A stretch of DNA of 64,000 nucleotides from Patiria pectinifera. Lineage: Eukaryota > Echinodermata > Asteroidea > Valvatida > Asterinidae. The notes below the pieces were generated by a model. It was given only the letters and a program-made list of their open reading frames with translations. It was not told the origin of the DNA and made no database searches. The DNA is taken from the NCBI GenBank assembly GCA_029964075.1, contig CM057138.1, forward strand, positions 10,534,932 through 10,598,931. Direction: 5' to 3'. The position numbers and the translations under genes are program-made. Positions within the stretch are counted from its first letter, which is position 1. Every line of letters begins with the position of its first letter. This document shows positions 1-10,862 of this stretch, piece by piece.

Positions 1-89
1 GAACAAGTATGAGGATGGTTTGCCAAAACCAATACATTTTCAAATTTATGTGAATCAGTTTTTTGGGCATGTTTCACTTTTGATTTCAG

Positions 90-3000
90 AGGAAGAGTAT
101 GCGCTATTATCCAACAAGTCTAGCAATCAATCTGGCATCAGGTAAGGCTACAAAGTTACCAGAATTTTGGATATTTCGCGGTTGTGTAAATGTTCTTTTC
201 GTTGGTAATTCGTTGTGTCAGTGCATGGCAGTAAGCCCATGAGCAAACTTTTCTCACAAATGTTTTCGATGAACAGATTTTTGGATTCATATGTGAACAG
301 AAAACCCCCAAACTGAACAGTGTCTCCCTGAAATGACCACATCAACAGCGCCCTCAGTGTCTGTGTTCGGAAAAACATGGATAATTTTAAATGTTTAAAG
401 ATGTGCACTCCTGAATACAATTAACCAAAGAGGGATGTCAAATAGTTTTTATATTTATCTAAAAATTAATGTGGCCTGACGTTGCGAACTTAGCAAGTTC
501 TTCTTCAGAGGCTAAAACAGAAATGACAGAGGTACATACATTAAAGGGAATAAACAACATTTGCAAACATCGAAAAATAAAACTACCAAGTTTTTACGAA
601 ATACCTTACTAGGATGTTGGTAAATGACAGTCTGAGGCATCTTGGAAAATTATGGCACCTGGTGTGAAGTCATTTTCAAGAAAATGGTATTTTTGTACAC
701 ATTTCCAACAGTGGTCGGCCGACCAGCGTTGGAAAAACCTAACCATTTTTCAACTACTGCTCCAAATTTACCATTTTTTCAGTCCAAATTTTGTTTGCTA
801 TTGGTTACAAGTTCATGAACGGGTGCAGGCCAGCTAGACTGGTTCCCTTGCCTTACAATTTTCCATCATCTATAAATTGATCCATTTTATCTTTTGTGGA
901 GTCAGGGAACCAGACTACTTGAATTTTTTTGTTTTTCTTGGTTTTTCCAACCTTTTTGAACTCAAAACATCAAAAATGTCAGTGTAACAATATTCGATCT
1001 ATAATACTAACCCCTCAAATAGTTCATTTCTGAAAATTACAGCAAAAGCCAATGATGTACATTCCTTTAACATGGGGGTGCACACAAACATGCAGGGCTG
1101 AAAGAAGAAACACAAAAGGAGGATTAGGTGGGAAAGGTGTGGAAAGATGCAGGGGAGGGTGGATGAGTTTTTATATTTATTAGGGGTAGAGCATTGCACA
1201 AAATGTGTTCTTAACAAAAATTCATTTCATGGACACTTTAAAGGCATACAGTCTCAATCGTCTGAAATCCTCAAAAATCACTTAGCTGATTTTGGAGGAT
1301 TAACGAGGGTCAGGGTATAATGACAGTGTTGATCAGAGTTTGACAGCTTGATTTGGAAAACATTTGTGCTTGAACAATTGATACATCTTTAATCCAACAG
1401 GTGTTACTAATGCGAGTACAGACACTCACCGGGAAGGCTTCATTGTGATTGAAACGAACCACCGAGTCTATGCCTACACTGAGTCTGATCTTCAAGTAGA
1501 GATCCTTGGTCTGTTCACACAGATGCTGTACAGGTAATCTCAATGACGGCACTATAGCAACAACTTTGGCCAAGTTCGCGCAAGGACTATAGTTTACCAA
1601 TGGTTGACTAACGTTTGCCCGAACTCTGTCTAGTCGACGGTGGTTGACTACGCTCGTCGACTATTTGGAACCAGCCTACTGGGGTTGGTTGCTTCGCTGG
1701 TAACCAATAGCCGCGCGCATTCATAACGCAAGCAGAGAGCCAGGATCCAGAAGTTTTGCGATGACATTTTGACCAGCGTTTGACTAGAGACGTTCGCACG
1801 TTGCTATCAGTGCGCAGGCGTAAGGTACGTCACAAATCAACCACTAGTCGACTAATGGTCCTTGCCCGAACTTGGCCTTGTTTGTTGGGGGGGGTTATAG
1901 TGACCAATGATCCTTGGTTATTGACGCAAGACCAGAAGACATGTAAGATTACATGTTGCTATAATAATCTTAAATAATGAAAGGTTTGCGGAAACACCAT
2001 GTGCGAATAATTTCTCAACTAAGAGAATGGTTCTGAAAAGAACCAGAGGTATAAACTTGACGTTCCGGTCAGTATGCTCCGACCGTCTTTAGGAGAGAAG
2101 CATACTGACCGGAACGTCAGAGCATACTGACCGGAACGTCGAGTTTATACCTCTGGTTCTTTTCAGAACTATTCTCTTAGTTGAGAAATTATTCGCACAT
2201 GGTGTTTCCACAAACCTTTCATTATTTAGTATCTCCACCATGCAAAGCCTCAAATCTTACTAATAATAATCTTCAATTTTTCAGAGTGGAGTCAAATCAC
2301 TGCTAACTTGCTAGCATTGTTGTTGTACAATATGTAGTCGATTCCACCACAAGGCCACGATCACAAGTCCTTTCAGTAGTAAATCACGAGTCCCTTCACA
2401 AGTCCAGTCAATGTAAGAAACAGGAGGTGAACAATATCAAAGGAATGCCTTTGTAAAGCTTGTGACTTGAAATGAGACTTGAGTATTTCTGATGGACTTA
2501 AGTAAGATTTGAAACTTTGCATGGCAGTAGTGTACACCTGGAACAGAAAGAAACTAAGCAGTTCATATAATCATCCTTGTTTGGACACTTGTCGATGAAC
2601 AAAAAATCTGAAATATACATTTTGTGACGGAAACTCTCCGGTTCAATTTGATGCCTCACTTAGAAACACTGTGTAAGAAATAACGAGAGCGCCAGCGCTG
2701 AAGCTCCTGAAACCCCAAAACTAAAAGTTGCACGCAGCAAAATGTTCAATAGGCATTGCAATACACAACTGAATTGGGAGTCCATGATCATACGATTTGA
2801 ACAGCGCCCCCATTGGAAGATGGTACCAGCACCCCACCCCCCTCCCCTTTTGATTTTATGGAGGCCAAGTGTCCCGAGAAAAAAAGCTTGTCTACATTTC
2901 AGCACGAATGTGCTAGTGCACTTTTCAAATCCCCCCCCCCCAATACAAATGACCTTGCTACGCCCCTGATACATGTATTCCTGCAGCTAATCATCCATCC

Positions 3001-6000
3001 TGTGTCGTTTTTGTACAGTACCAACCATAGGGTTAGGGTTCATTCTATAAATTAGGAGTCCACTTTTTTTCCTGTCCCTGTTTCATGTACATCTGACGTC
3101 TATCATTTTTATAATTCTGATATACTCCGTAATGCAGTCATCCTCTGTGTCCTTTGAGAGAGAAAGTGATAATGAACAGCAAACTACATGTATACCTACC
3201 CAACAAATAAAAAACCTGTTGGAGTCATTCTTAATAAGACTTGGATGTCGAGTGTACGTATGCAGGCCCTATGTTTCGATTTCAGTGTCCTCTGAAGTCA
3301 CGGTTGTCACGTGAAAAAAATGATCTATTTGTTTTGTTTTGCTTTTTTTTTGGCAGATTTCTTCCTTTGACACTTTGAATAGTGAAATATTACAACATTA
3401 TCTCCATGAAAACACTGCAAAATGTCTTGTTATTACGCAAAACACAACGTTGATGATGAAAAAAGTGGCAAAATTGCTGCAAGGTTTACCATGCATGCCC
3501 ATTTGGGGTCAACTTGCAAATTGAGGTACGAATGTGTACAATATGAATATGCATTTCGAAACCTGACTGTATAATTAACCCCTTCTCAAAAATATGTCAA
3601 TTGAAGGCTTTACGACTCCACCCAGCTATCCCGCTAGTACCATAAAGAAATTTGTACTTATAATTGTTTTCAACTTTTGTGTGCAGATTTCCTAACTTAT
3701 CTGTCGGTATGGTTACAAGGGAGAGTATACAGCAAGCGGTGTCCTTTGGCATTACGGCTGAGCAGATACTGCACTACCTGAGGACCAATACACATCCAGA
3801 GATGCGCTCCAAAGTAAGTCAAAATGGGCAAAATTACCATATGCGAAGTTCACTAATTTTCCTCTGTATTGACTAACAAGCCCCCAGATACCGGTAACAA
3901 TTTCATGTCATCAAAGTCAATTTGAGCAGTAAGAAAATACAAGCATTTTCTTAGAAAACACATAGAATTTTTCAGTCCACTCTCATAGGGTTTGTACACA
4001 GAGTGTTGAGTGAACTTCGTATATGGAAATCTTTCCGTCAAAATGAATGCAGTAACCCCTCCCAGACCCTTCCAAATCTATCAGAGGTGGAGGATTTGGG
4101 AATATAGAGCCCAGCACCTTTTCCATTACATGGTTCTTGATTCCCGTTGAAAGTTTAAATACAACTACAAGGAATGCGTCATTGGGTTTCAATATAGGCC
4201 TATTGGTGGATTTTGCAGATTCAGGATTATATTCCCAACACAGGGAATATAATCCAACAATATTCCTTTAAAAGTAGGAAGATTCTGTTAAATCGTGTTG
4301 TACAGAGGAGAAATATCAATCTTTTAGTGTTTGATTTGATTGGATTTCGTAGGCTTCCCTGTTGGAATCTGTTGCTTTGGTTGATAAAATATAGGTTGGT
4401 GCGGACATCCCAGGAACTTTTGAAAACTGCTTATCTCTTGCACGGACCCATTTTCTTAAAAGTGAATGGTTCTGGAGTGCTGAATGGTTTACTCAAAGAA
4501 ACCGATGAAAACATACGTGCTAAGATGTTTTCATCAGCTGATGTAATGCTGCACTGCCCTATATCAGTGCCATTGGTAAAAATGCTGGGTATAGATTGCA
4601 TTCTGGAGAAAAGGTGTTTCAAAATTGTGATGAAACGACAAACCAAATATTAACTTTTGTTTTTCACTAGGTACCGATTATTCCACCGACCATCAGCGAT
4701 CAGATCAGACTGTGGGAATTAGAGAGAGACAGACTGTCTTTTCAACCAGGTAATGGTTGCCCAGCTGTCATTTTTCCATTCTTGCGATAAAACTCTGCGT
4801 GCAATTATGTAAGGGCTGAACTCAGTGTAAGGACTGTAGTGGGCATTGTATGGTGGACGATGTTTTCTTTATGCATAAAGACATGCAAAGCTCTTGTTAC
4901 TTCAGTAATTGTATCGGTTGCTTTTCCTGTAATCTGACAGTCTTAGGGCGAGATGTTGTTGTAGGTACGGGAAAACCCGCCATCACCGCCATAACCAGCC
5001 GCTGCGAGAGGGTGTTATCACGACGAACTGGTATCACCAACACATCCCCAACAACAACCTCTTGGGAATCTTGTTGCAGTTGTGCAATGCGCGCACTTGT
5101 TTTGCCTAATGTGTGCAGCAAGCATTCAAAACCTTTCATATTAGTTCCGAACCAAACTCTTAAAGCTATAGTCCATCATTTGTAATTAGTGCATTTTGTT
5201 CGTTTGAAGCAACAAAAGTGTTCAAAATCTAATGAAGGATACTGAACAACTTACTTGATGAAGTTTCAGCTCAGCTTCAGCTTCATATTCCGAGAAAAAC
5301 AGCATTCTAGGATCTCAATTTCAAATCAAAAGTTGCTAAATCATGTTTCGAATTGTTTTGAATTGCAGCTTTACGCGATGTTGCGCACTAATCCAACGAA
5401 TTATAGCAACCGCGCGCGCCGTTCCAATGCTTGTGCGCGCTGCGCCGAATAACAAAACGAACAACTAATTTAAATTTTCCTACGGTGCTTCTTAAGAAGC
5501 ACCGTTGGAAATGCCTTCTTTCGTTGATTTCTTCAAAATGAGAGCTTGCCAGAAAGGATAATTTCACAGGGAGTTTAGTCCCCTTACTATCTTTCAACCA
5601 ATGTGTGTTTCAACAATAATTATGCCGGTTACTTTTTTGGATAGCTGCAAATGATGGACTCGGGCTTTAAATTTCTTTCAGTAGCATACAAGATGCAAGA
5701 CTTGTGTGCAACTTCATGGCAGTTCTTTTGCCTGCAGAAGTAGTACATGTACACTAGTTTCCCTCATCTTTCGGGGGGAGATTTTACAAGATTCCCAAGA
5801 TGTTGTTGCTGGCAGTTCGTGGATGACAGCGGTTCGTCGTGATAATACCCTGTTGTGGCAACGGATGATAGCCAGGGCAAGTTATCGTGTTTCTTCAACC
5901 ACCTCATGCCCCAAGACAACTAACCTGTCAGACCAAGGGACCATGAGAATGTACAGTGATAGCGTGCATGCCCTCGCGATAACCCCCTGCCCATGAGGGC

Positions 6001-8264
6001 GTTATCGCGACAGCACGCTACCATGCATCTACAACGACGTCTTGCCCCACGACTAGTACCTGTCAGACCAAGAGACCATGTGAATGTACAGTGAAAGCGT
6101 GCACGCCGCCGCGATAACCTGCCGCTGTGAGAGGGCGTTATCGCGACAGCACGTTATCGTGTTTCTACAATGACGTCTTGCCCCAAGCCTAGTAACCTGT
6201 CAGGCCACGAGACCATGTGCGCAGATTAGTGTCTATAATGAATGTGCACATATTTAAATAACTTATTCTTGTCACAGAGACTTACTTTGTTTTGTTGGAC
6301 AAAAATCAAATGAGAATTTTGAAAAAAGTACACTTTAACAAATCACCCAAGTTAAACTTTTCCTTTGTATTTTGCTAATCAGGTGCATGCGTTTTATTGC
6401 AGGTGTCGTCTACAATCAGTTTCTGTCATCGCAAGATTTTGAACTTCTTCGAGATTATGCTAAGGTACCGATAGCTTATGTTTTGCCCAGGTTGTTCCCT
6501 ATTTTGGCACTTTGTCATCAGATCATAATGATAAGGGAAAAGGTGCTGTCTTGTCAAGAATTTTGTAAAGACAAATGAAGAGTGCCGACAGAAGTCTGAA
6601 ATTAATACACTATCAGTGGTAAAATGGTGGACACTTAAGAGCAACTGACCAACAATTCCAGCACAATAAAGACCAGTCATACTTCATGCAAACGCAAATG
6701 CGATGCGAATTTGACACCACAAAGCATAAGCTGTGAAATTCGGCCGAGTTGAAATGTGTTAAACTTTTGCAAATTTGTAGCAAGAAAACTTCCGTGATGT
6801 CACAAAGTTGCGTACGCGCTCGGGCTGAGCATGAACCGGCCTTAACTTTGAAAGTCTTGTAAATTAAAAGTTCATTACAATTTGGATTTGGGAAAAGCTT
6901 TATCTATGAGCTTCTCAGTTTAAAGGGAATATACAACATTTGCAGACATCAACAAACAAAACTACCAAATTATTATGAAATAACTTACTGTACTGTTAGT
7001 AAATGACAGTCTAAAGCATCCTCTAAAATCATGGCACCTGGTGTTCTGACATTTTCAAGAAAAGTGGTATTTGTCTATCAATTTCCAATGATGGTTGGCC
7101 GACCAGCGGTGGAAAAAAACTGGCTTTTATTCAAATACTGTCCCCAATCTACCATATCTAGTTACTCTGAATTTTGTTTGCAATCCATTACACATCTATG
7201 AACTTTTGGTAGTTCCCTGCCCTTACAATTCCCCGACGTCTATAAATTGCTCCATTTTAATTTAAGTGGGGTCAGGGAACCAGACTACAAGAATATGATT
7301 GTTTTTCTTGGTTTTTCCAATATCTACGAACACAAAACTTCAAACAAGTCAGTGTAACAATATTTCCTATGAAACACAGACCCCTAAAATCCATCCATTT
7401 CTGAAAATTACAGCAAAAGCAAATGTTGTATATTCCTTTTAATAGGGTCCAAAATATGCAAGTTAAAAAAATCGAATTATTAAGACTGTTGAAAGCACTT
7501 AATTAACAATTGTTGACCGCTGTGATGTGGGATGTGACGTTTTGAATACCCGAGGGGCGCATAACACCCGAGGTGAATACCTCTGTCTTGGATTCTTTGG
7601 ACTTTGAAAGCACGAAAGCAAACAGCAGTAAACACAACAATCATGACAATCGAACGTCAACTCACATGCATGTCGCGTACCGTGCTCAAAACAGCTAGTT
7701 CTGCTAGTTCGCTGCTCCCACTCATGTGTGAAAACATGGTGAAAATAGCGTGGGTACCAACAATGCAAGTTTACACCGTACGTACACCGTACGTCCCCGT
7801 GGGATATCACGTACGTGATATCCCACAGGGAGTGTGCCATAACTTTTTATAAACTTAACACATGATCGTTCGTGGACAATGAAAATACAGTATTCAAGAC
7901 TGAGGTATAACAGTGACATATACATGTACATGTATCAGGCATGCAACTTTCCCTTGGATCAGCTGATTTCCTCTTTTTCACTTCGCACTTAACAATTATA
8001 AAAAATTGAAAGAACACTGTGTAAAGTGTGGCATTTCCTCTTTTCTGATGACTTCCCAGTTGCATGTCTGCTAAATGTATATGTATTCCATAATTGTATT
8101 TCAAAACCAAATCTTACTTTGTAAATAAAATTTGTTTTCATGTGCAGGATCTGGGTGTCTTGATGTTGGACAATGCCGTCACCAGAACGTTGGTGGTGAC
8201 AACGAGCGGTCATGATGATGTCAAGAAATTCTGGAGACGACAGAAGAAGGGTCAACAATCGTAG
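90..8264 (+). CDS. GTF2H4: TFIIH subunit p52 (GTF2H4/Tfb2), C-terminal part
   Basis: Six exons are seen at 90-141, 1401-1533, 3687-3813, 4671-4749, 6403-6464 and 8148-8264. All have GT-AG borders and matching phases. They give about 189 residues, the C-terminal 40% of a protein normally near 460; the 5' exons lie before the window. The first visible exon starts [17 protein letters not shown]. Later landmarks are [54 protein letters not shown] and, near the end, [12 protein letters not shown]. These closely match vertebrate GTF2H4 as I remember it. In the family, p52 anchors the XPB helicase in TFIIH and stimulates its ATPase in promoter opening and nucleotide excision repair; its C-terminal part pairs with p8 (GTF2H5). 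No frame break is seen. The gene is convergent with the synthetase-like gene. Confidence 0.93.
148..450 (-). repeat. Dispersed repeat fragment, interrupted copy
   Basis: This stretch of GTF2H4 intronic DNA matches 36140-36570 at many positions, for example the GAGCAAACTTTT and AACAGAAAACCCC blocks. Its right part seems to resume after about 1166, so it was split by later insertions. A near-identical GTTTTTATATTTAT at about 445-458 and 1165-1178 flanks the interruption and looks like a target-site duplication. Confidence 0.5.
541..1070 (+). mobile_element. TTAA MITE family A, copy 1
   Basis: Family A is about 530 bp, begins TTAAAGGGAATATACAACAT and ends TGATGTACATTCCCTTTAA. It has a central CGGCCGACCAGCGTTGGAAA block and an internal inverted pair around GGTTCCCTG/CAGGGAACC. 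It has no coding capacity. The TTAA at both ends suggests piggyBac- or Kolobok-type mobilisation. This copy lies in a GTF2H4 intron. Confidence 0.85.
1971..2260. repeat. Inverted pair of a hammerhead-like repeat (family C)
   Basis: The left arm (1971-2085) and right arm (about 2108-2228) are near-perfect reverse complements running from AAATAATGAAAGGTTTGCGG to the GACGTTCCGGTCAGTATGCT block. The centre duplicates CATACTGACCGGAACGTC. Single copies lie at 10111-10270 and 21888-22020. The arm contains CTGA-like and GAA elements around a six-base stem (see findings). Confidence 0.8.
2261..3686 (+). other. GTF2H4 intronic DNA without an assigned gene
   Basis: This intron contains a low-complexity ACAAGTC/GACTTG stretch (2340-2510), a C-rich patch ending in a TACGCCCCTG-type terminus (about 2800-2970), and two open stretches at 3132-3314 and 3339-3524. 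The second open stretch follows a good acceptor (TTTTTTGGCAG). It does not match GTF2H4 and is probably a transposon remnant. Confidence 0.4.
5160..5670 (+). mobile_element. TTAA MITE family B, copy 1
   Basis: Starts TTAAAGCTATAGTCCATCAT and ends with the inverted form, GCAAATGATGGACT...GCTTTAA. It is flanked by TTAA and about 510 bp long, with no coding content. Other copies are at 13814-15348, 19797-20190, 48369-48918 and 61282-61800. It lies in the GTF2H4 intron before exon 6403-6464. Confidence 0.85.
5925..6235. repeat. Tandem repeat of about 136 bp with inverted GCGATAAC arms
   Basis: CTGTCAGACCAAG-like unit starts occur at 5925, 6060 and 6197. Inside each full unit, GCGATAAC and GTTATCGC form an inverted pair around a short loop. 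A degenerate relative of the hairpin (CATAACCAGCCGCTGCGAGA) lies at 4989-5075. Confidence 0.7.
6920..7442 (+). mobile_element. TTAA MITE family A, copy 2
   Basis: Full-length copy with TTAAAGGGAATATACAACAT at the left and TATTCCTTTTAA at the right. It is more diverged than copy 1 and lies in the last GTF2H4 intron. Confidence 0.85.
7500..7840. repeat. Hairpin-type repeat with TGATGTGGGATRTGACGTTTT
   Basis: The left part (7507-7545) resembles the left arm of the small palindromic element at 43069-43165. The right part (7779-7832) is a separate near-perfect palindrome built on GTGGGATATCACGTACGTGATATCCCAC. Confidence 0.5.
7937..8069 (+). mobile_element. Small MITE with GGCATGCAACTT ends
   Basis: AGGCATGCAACTT at the left pairs with CAGTTGCATGTCT at the right, giving about 133 bp. 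Relatives are at 11284-11422 and, truncated, from 58287. It lies 78 bases before the final GTF2H4 exon. Confidence 0.7.
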
Positions 8265-9944
8265 CAGAACTGAAAATGACTTCTTTTTTTATATCCAAAT
8301 ATTTATTTCAAACTTCTTTACTTTGTGGTCAAGCTAATACCTTCCAAAGAATCAGACAAACTGCACAACTATCACTAACCTTGAATCTCTTCAGCGGGTT
8401 AATTATTGTGTCTGATTCCACGAAGAAATGCCACCAATGGCAATCCCCGACCTAACCACGCAAATCTTTTCTACAATTTGTAATGTGGCTTAATAGGCAT
8501 TACTATTCGCTCGACTACAGTTTTGCCTTAGTTACTTCCCATCTCCCAATCCACTGTATTTAACCCTCGGTGTGGCCACGTGGTGATAAAATTCTCCACA
8601 TTTTCCATATATGGTCATAACTTTTTTTTCAATGGGCCAATAAGGCCAAGATTCCATGTAATCCTCACCCCTAATATACACCACAAGCCTGTAGACTCCC
8701 ATTGGCCAGACCCTAGCCACTGCAGAGTAACGAGTGTTGAAAGACAGCAGCCCCAAGAGGCGCCTAATGCCTTTGTGCAGCAATTGGAGATCTTGGTGGC
8801 CAACCCCTTTGTGCCGCTGATCTCTCTGTGTCAAACCCTCGATCTCTCTGTGTCATCCCCTTGTGCCGCCCAGAGCTCAGACAGGTCGTTAACAATCCTG
8901 GCCCACACAAAGGCCATGTGACCTGCCTATATCTTGTGCATGAGGGGGTTATTGACCTACAAACAGTGTGGTGATAAAATTCTCCATGTGGTTTCACGGT
9001 GTGATTTTGCAATCTTCTTTTCAATAAATACCGGTACATGGATGTGCAGAGTGTCTAAAAAAAAGTGTAGCAGTCAATCCGTAAGTATTAAAAATACTAG
9101 CACTCTCTTTTTGCAACACTTATGTATAGAGTCCGAAGGTGTAGTAAATACTCCACACAATGGTCTTTATCCCATCTCATTTGGACACCCCAGTCCAGAG
9201 ATACAGCTAATTAAATGAAAGGACTTTAATTCCAAGTTGGGCCACTTAATGAAAGACATTCACGTACCGGGAAGGTGAAGAAAGTGGCCCAAACAGATTT
9301 TGACAGTCTTTACAAGCTTTGCCGTAACTTTTAAACAAAAGGTCCAAATCACACAGAACAAAAATCCTGTCAAGGGTAAAGAACACTGTCATCTTCTGGT
9401 AATTTATTTTACAATTTACTTTTTACTTTCCCAAGAAGAAAAATGCAGTTTGACTGCTAGATTTTGTTTAGACACCCTGTTTAAGGCACACAGCTTATAA
9501 TATTTGTATTCCTGAATTTTTTTTCAAATTAGCAAGACTATGAAACAGGACGTCCTATACATGTATGCTTGCGTAAGATGAACATGTACAGTACTTCTTG
9601 GCAAACTCTTTCAAAGTACATGTACATTGTATAAAAAAAGCATAAGTGGATAAAAAGGTCTTTTTTTATGTATTTTTGTACATATTGAATAAATTACTCC
9701 TGATATACAAGTTGATTGCATATGTTGCATTCTGTTATTCGAGCTTTCTGAAGTGACTTTGTAACAAAGGACCTGAAGTTTCAAGGACATAAATGTGATT
9801 AGCCCATTAGTACTACCTCGAGCCACACATGCCTTTTACTCTCAATACTGCTACAGATGGTCCCTCCACTGCATGATTTGCGGATTCATTAGGGTATAAA
9901 TATATTGTGTAACAAATTAGCTGCCTCATCAGCGAAGTCTATAA
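8265..9944. other. Convergent intergenic region after GTF2H4
   Basis: This is the 3' flank of GTF2H4. The first AATAAA on the plus strand is near 9022. I see no conserved coding sequence, only low-complexity DNA and short open frames without recognisable content. Confidence 0.5.
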
Positions 9945-10664
9945 GGCCCATTCTAGACGCCGTGCTACTGCTGTGCTGAACTTAAATCAAAAATGAGTGG
10001 GGCAATAGCTAATCTACAGCACGGCAGTTGCTCTAAGCACCGAACATAATATCACCAAACATGATTTCGCCTTTTGCTACTGAAGTATTCCCTTTCTTAG
10101 AGTTTAGGCACTCTCCTGAAGACGGTCAGAGCATACTGACGGGAACGTTGAGTTTATACCTCTGGTTCTTTTTAGAACCATTCTCTTAGTTGAGAAATTA
10201 TTCGCACATGGTGTTTCCGCAAACCTTTCATTATTTACTATCTCCACCATGCAAAGCCTCAAATCTTACTTACCGAACATAATAGTTGAACCGTCATGCA
10301 TCTGGAGTAAGTGGCAAGGTTAAAGCAGTTTAATGAACTTTCAGCACATTTCAAAATATTCGCGCCAATTTCATTTCCTGTGATGCGGACGCAAGAGAGG
10401 GTATTGTGATTGTGCCCATTCCTAAAATGTTTGCACCAACTTCCAATTAAATTGAGTTTGGCACGTTGCTTTTAGGACAGTGCCGTGCACCTGCCGTTCA
10501 GAACGATAGCGCAGCAGCCCTGTCGAGCCAAAGGATGGTGCCATGCTGTACTCAATTTGCCAAGCCAAATGGTTCTAAACGCCATGCTATCGTCATGCCG
10601 GATTTTTTAAAAAGTCCAATTATTTGAGTTCCGGACGGCAGTTGCATGGCGTCTAGAACTTGCC
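9945..10664. mobile_element. Harbinger-like MITE holding a family C repeat
   Basis: Terminal inverted repeats GGCCCATTCTAGACGCCGTG and (reverse complement of the right end) GGCAAGTTCTAGACGCCATG are flanked by the 3-bp direct repeat TAA at 9942-9944 and 10665-10667. Terminal GG and a TWA duplication are typical of PIF/Harbinger MITEs. No transposase is present. A family C repeat sits inside at 10111-10270. Confidence 0.75.
10111..10270 (+). repeat. Family C repeat, single copy
   Basis: Carries CTGAAGACGGTCAGAGCATA followed by the GAACGTTGAGTTTATACC and TTCTCTTAGTTGAG blocks seen at 2130-2260 and 21888-22020. It is inserted within the Harbinger-like MITE. Confidence 0.75.
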
Positions 10665-10862
10665 TAAGCAACTGATTCATGTCCTGTCTGCAGACCAGGG
10701 ATTTTTTCTACACCAGTACCGAGGCCTCAATGGTGGATTTCACCGCATTTTCCACGTTGATCAACACGGCTGCGTCATCAGGTCAGAGGTCAGTTTGAAG
10801 GTCACACTAAGGTCGGGCCAATGTTGTTTCACTAAATGAAGTTGCTGCGGTCAACCCACTGG

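Noticed and set aside
4213-4653. 146-codon open frame in GTF2H4 intron
   Set aside because: No recognisable domain. Local inverted motifs such as GATGAAAACATACGTG suggest repeat DNA, and it ends just before a genuine exon.
10694-10791. Plus-strand stretch bounded by CAG and GTCAGA, open in one frame
   Set aside because: It is antisense to the 3' flank of the synthetase-like gene and has no partner exons.
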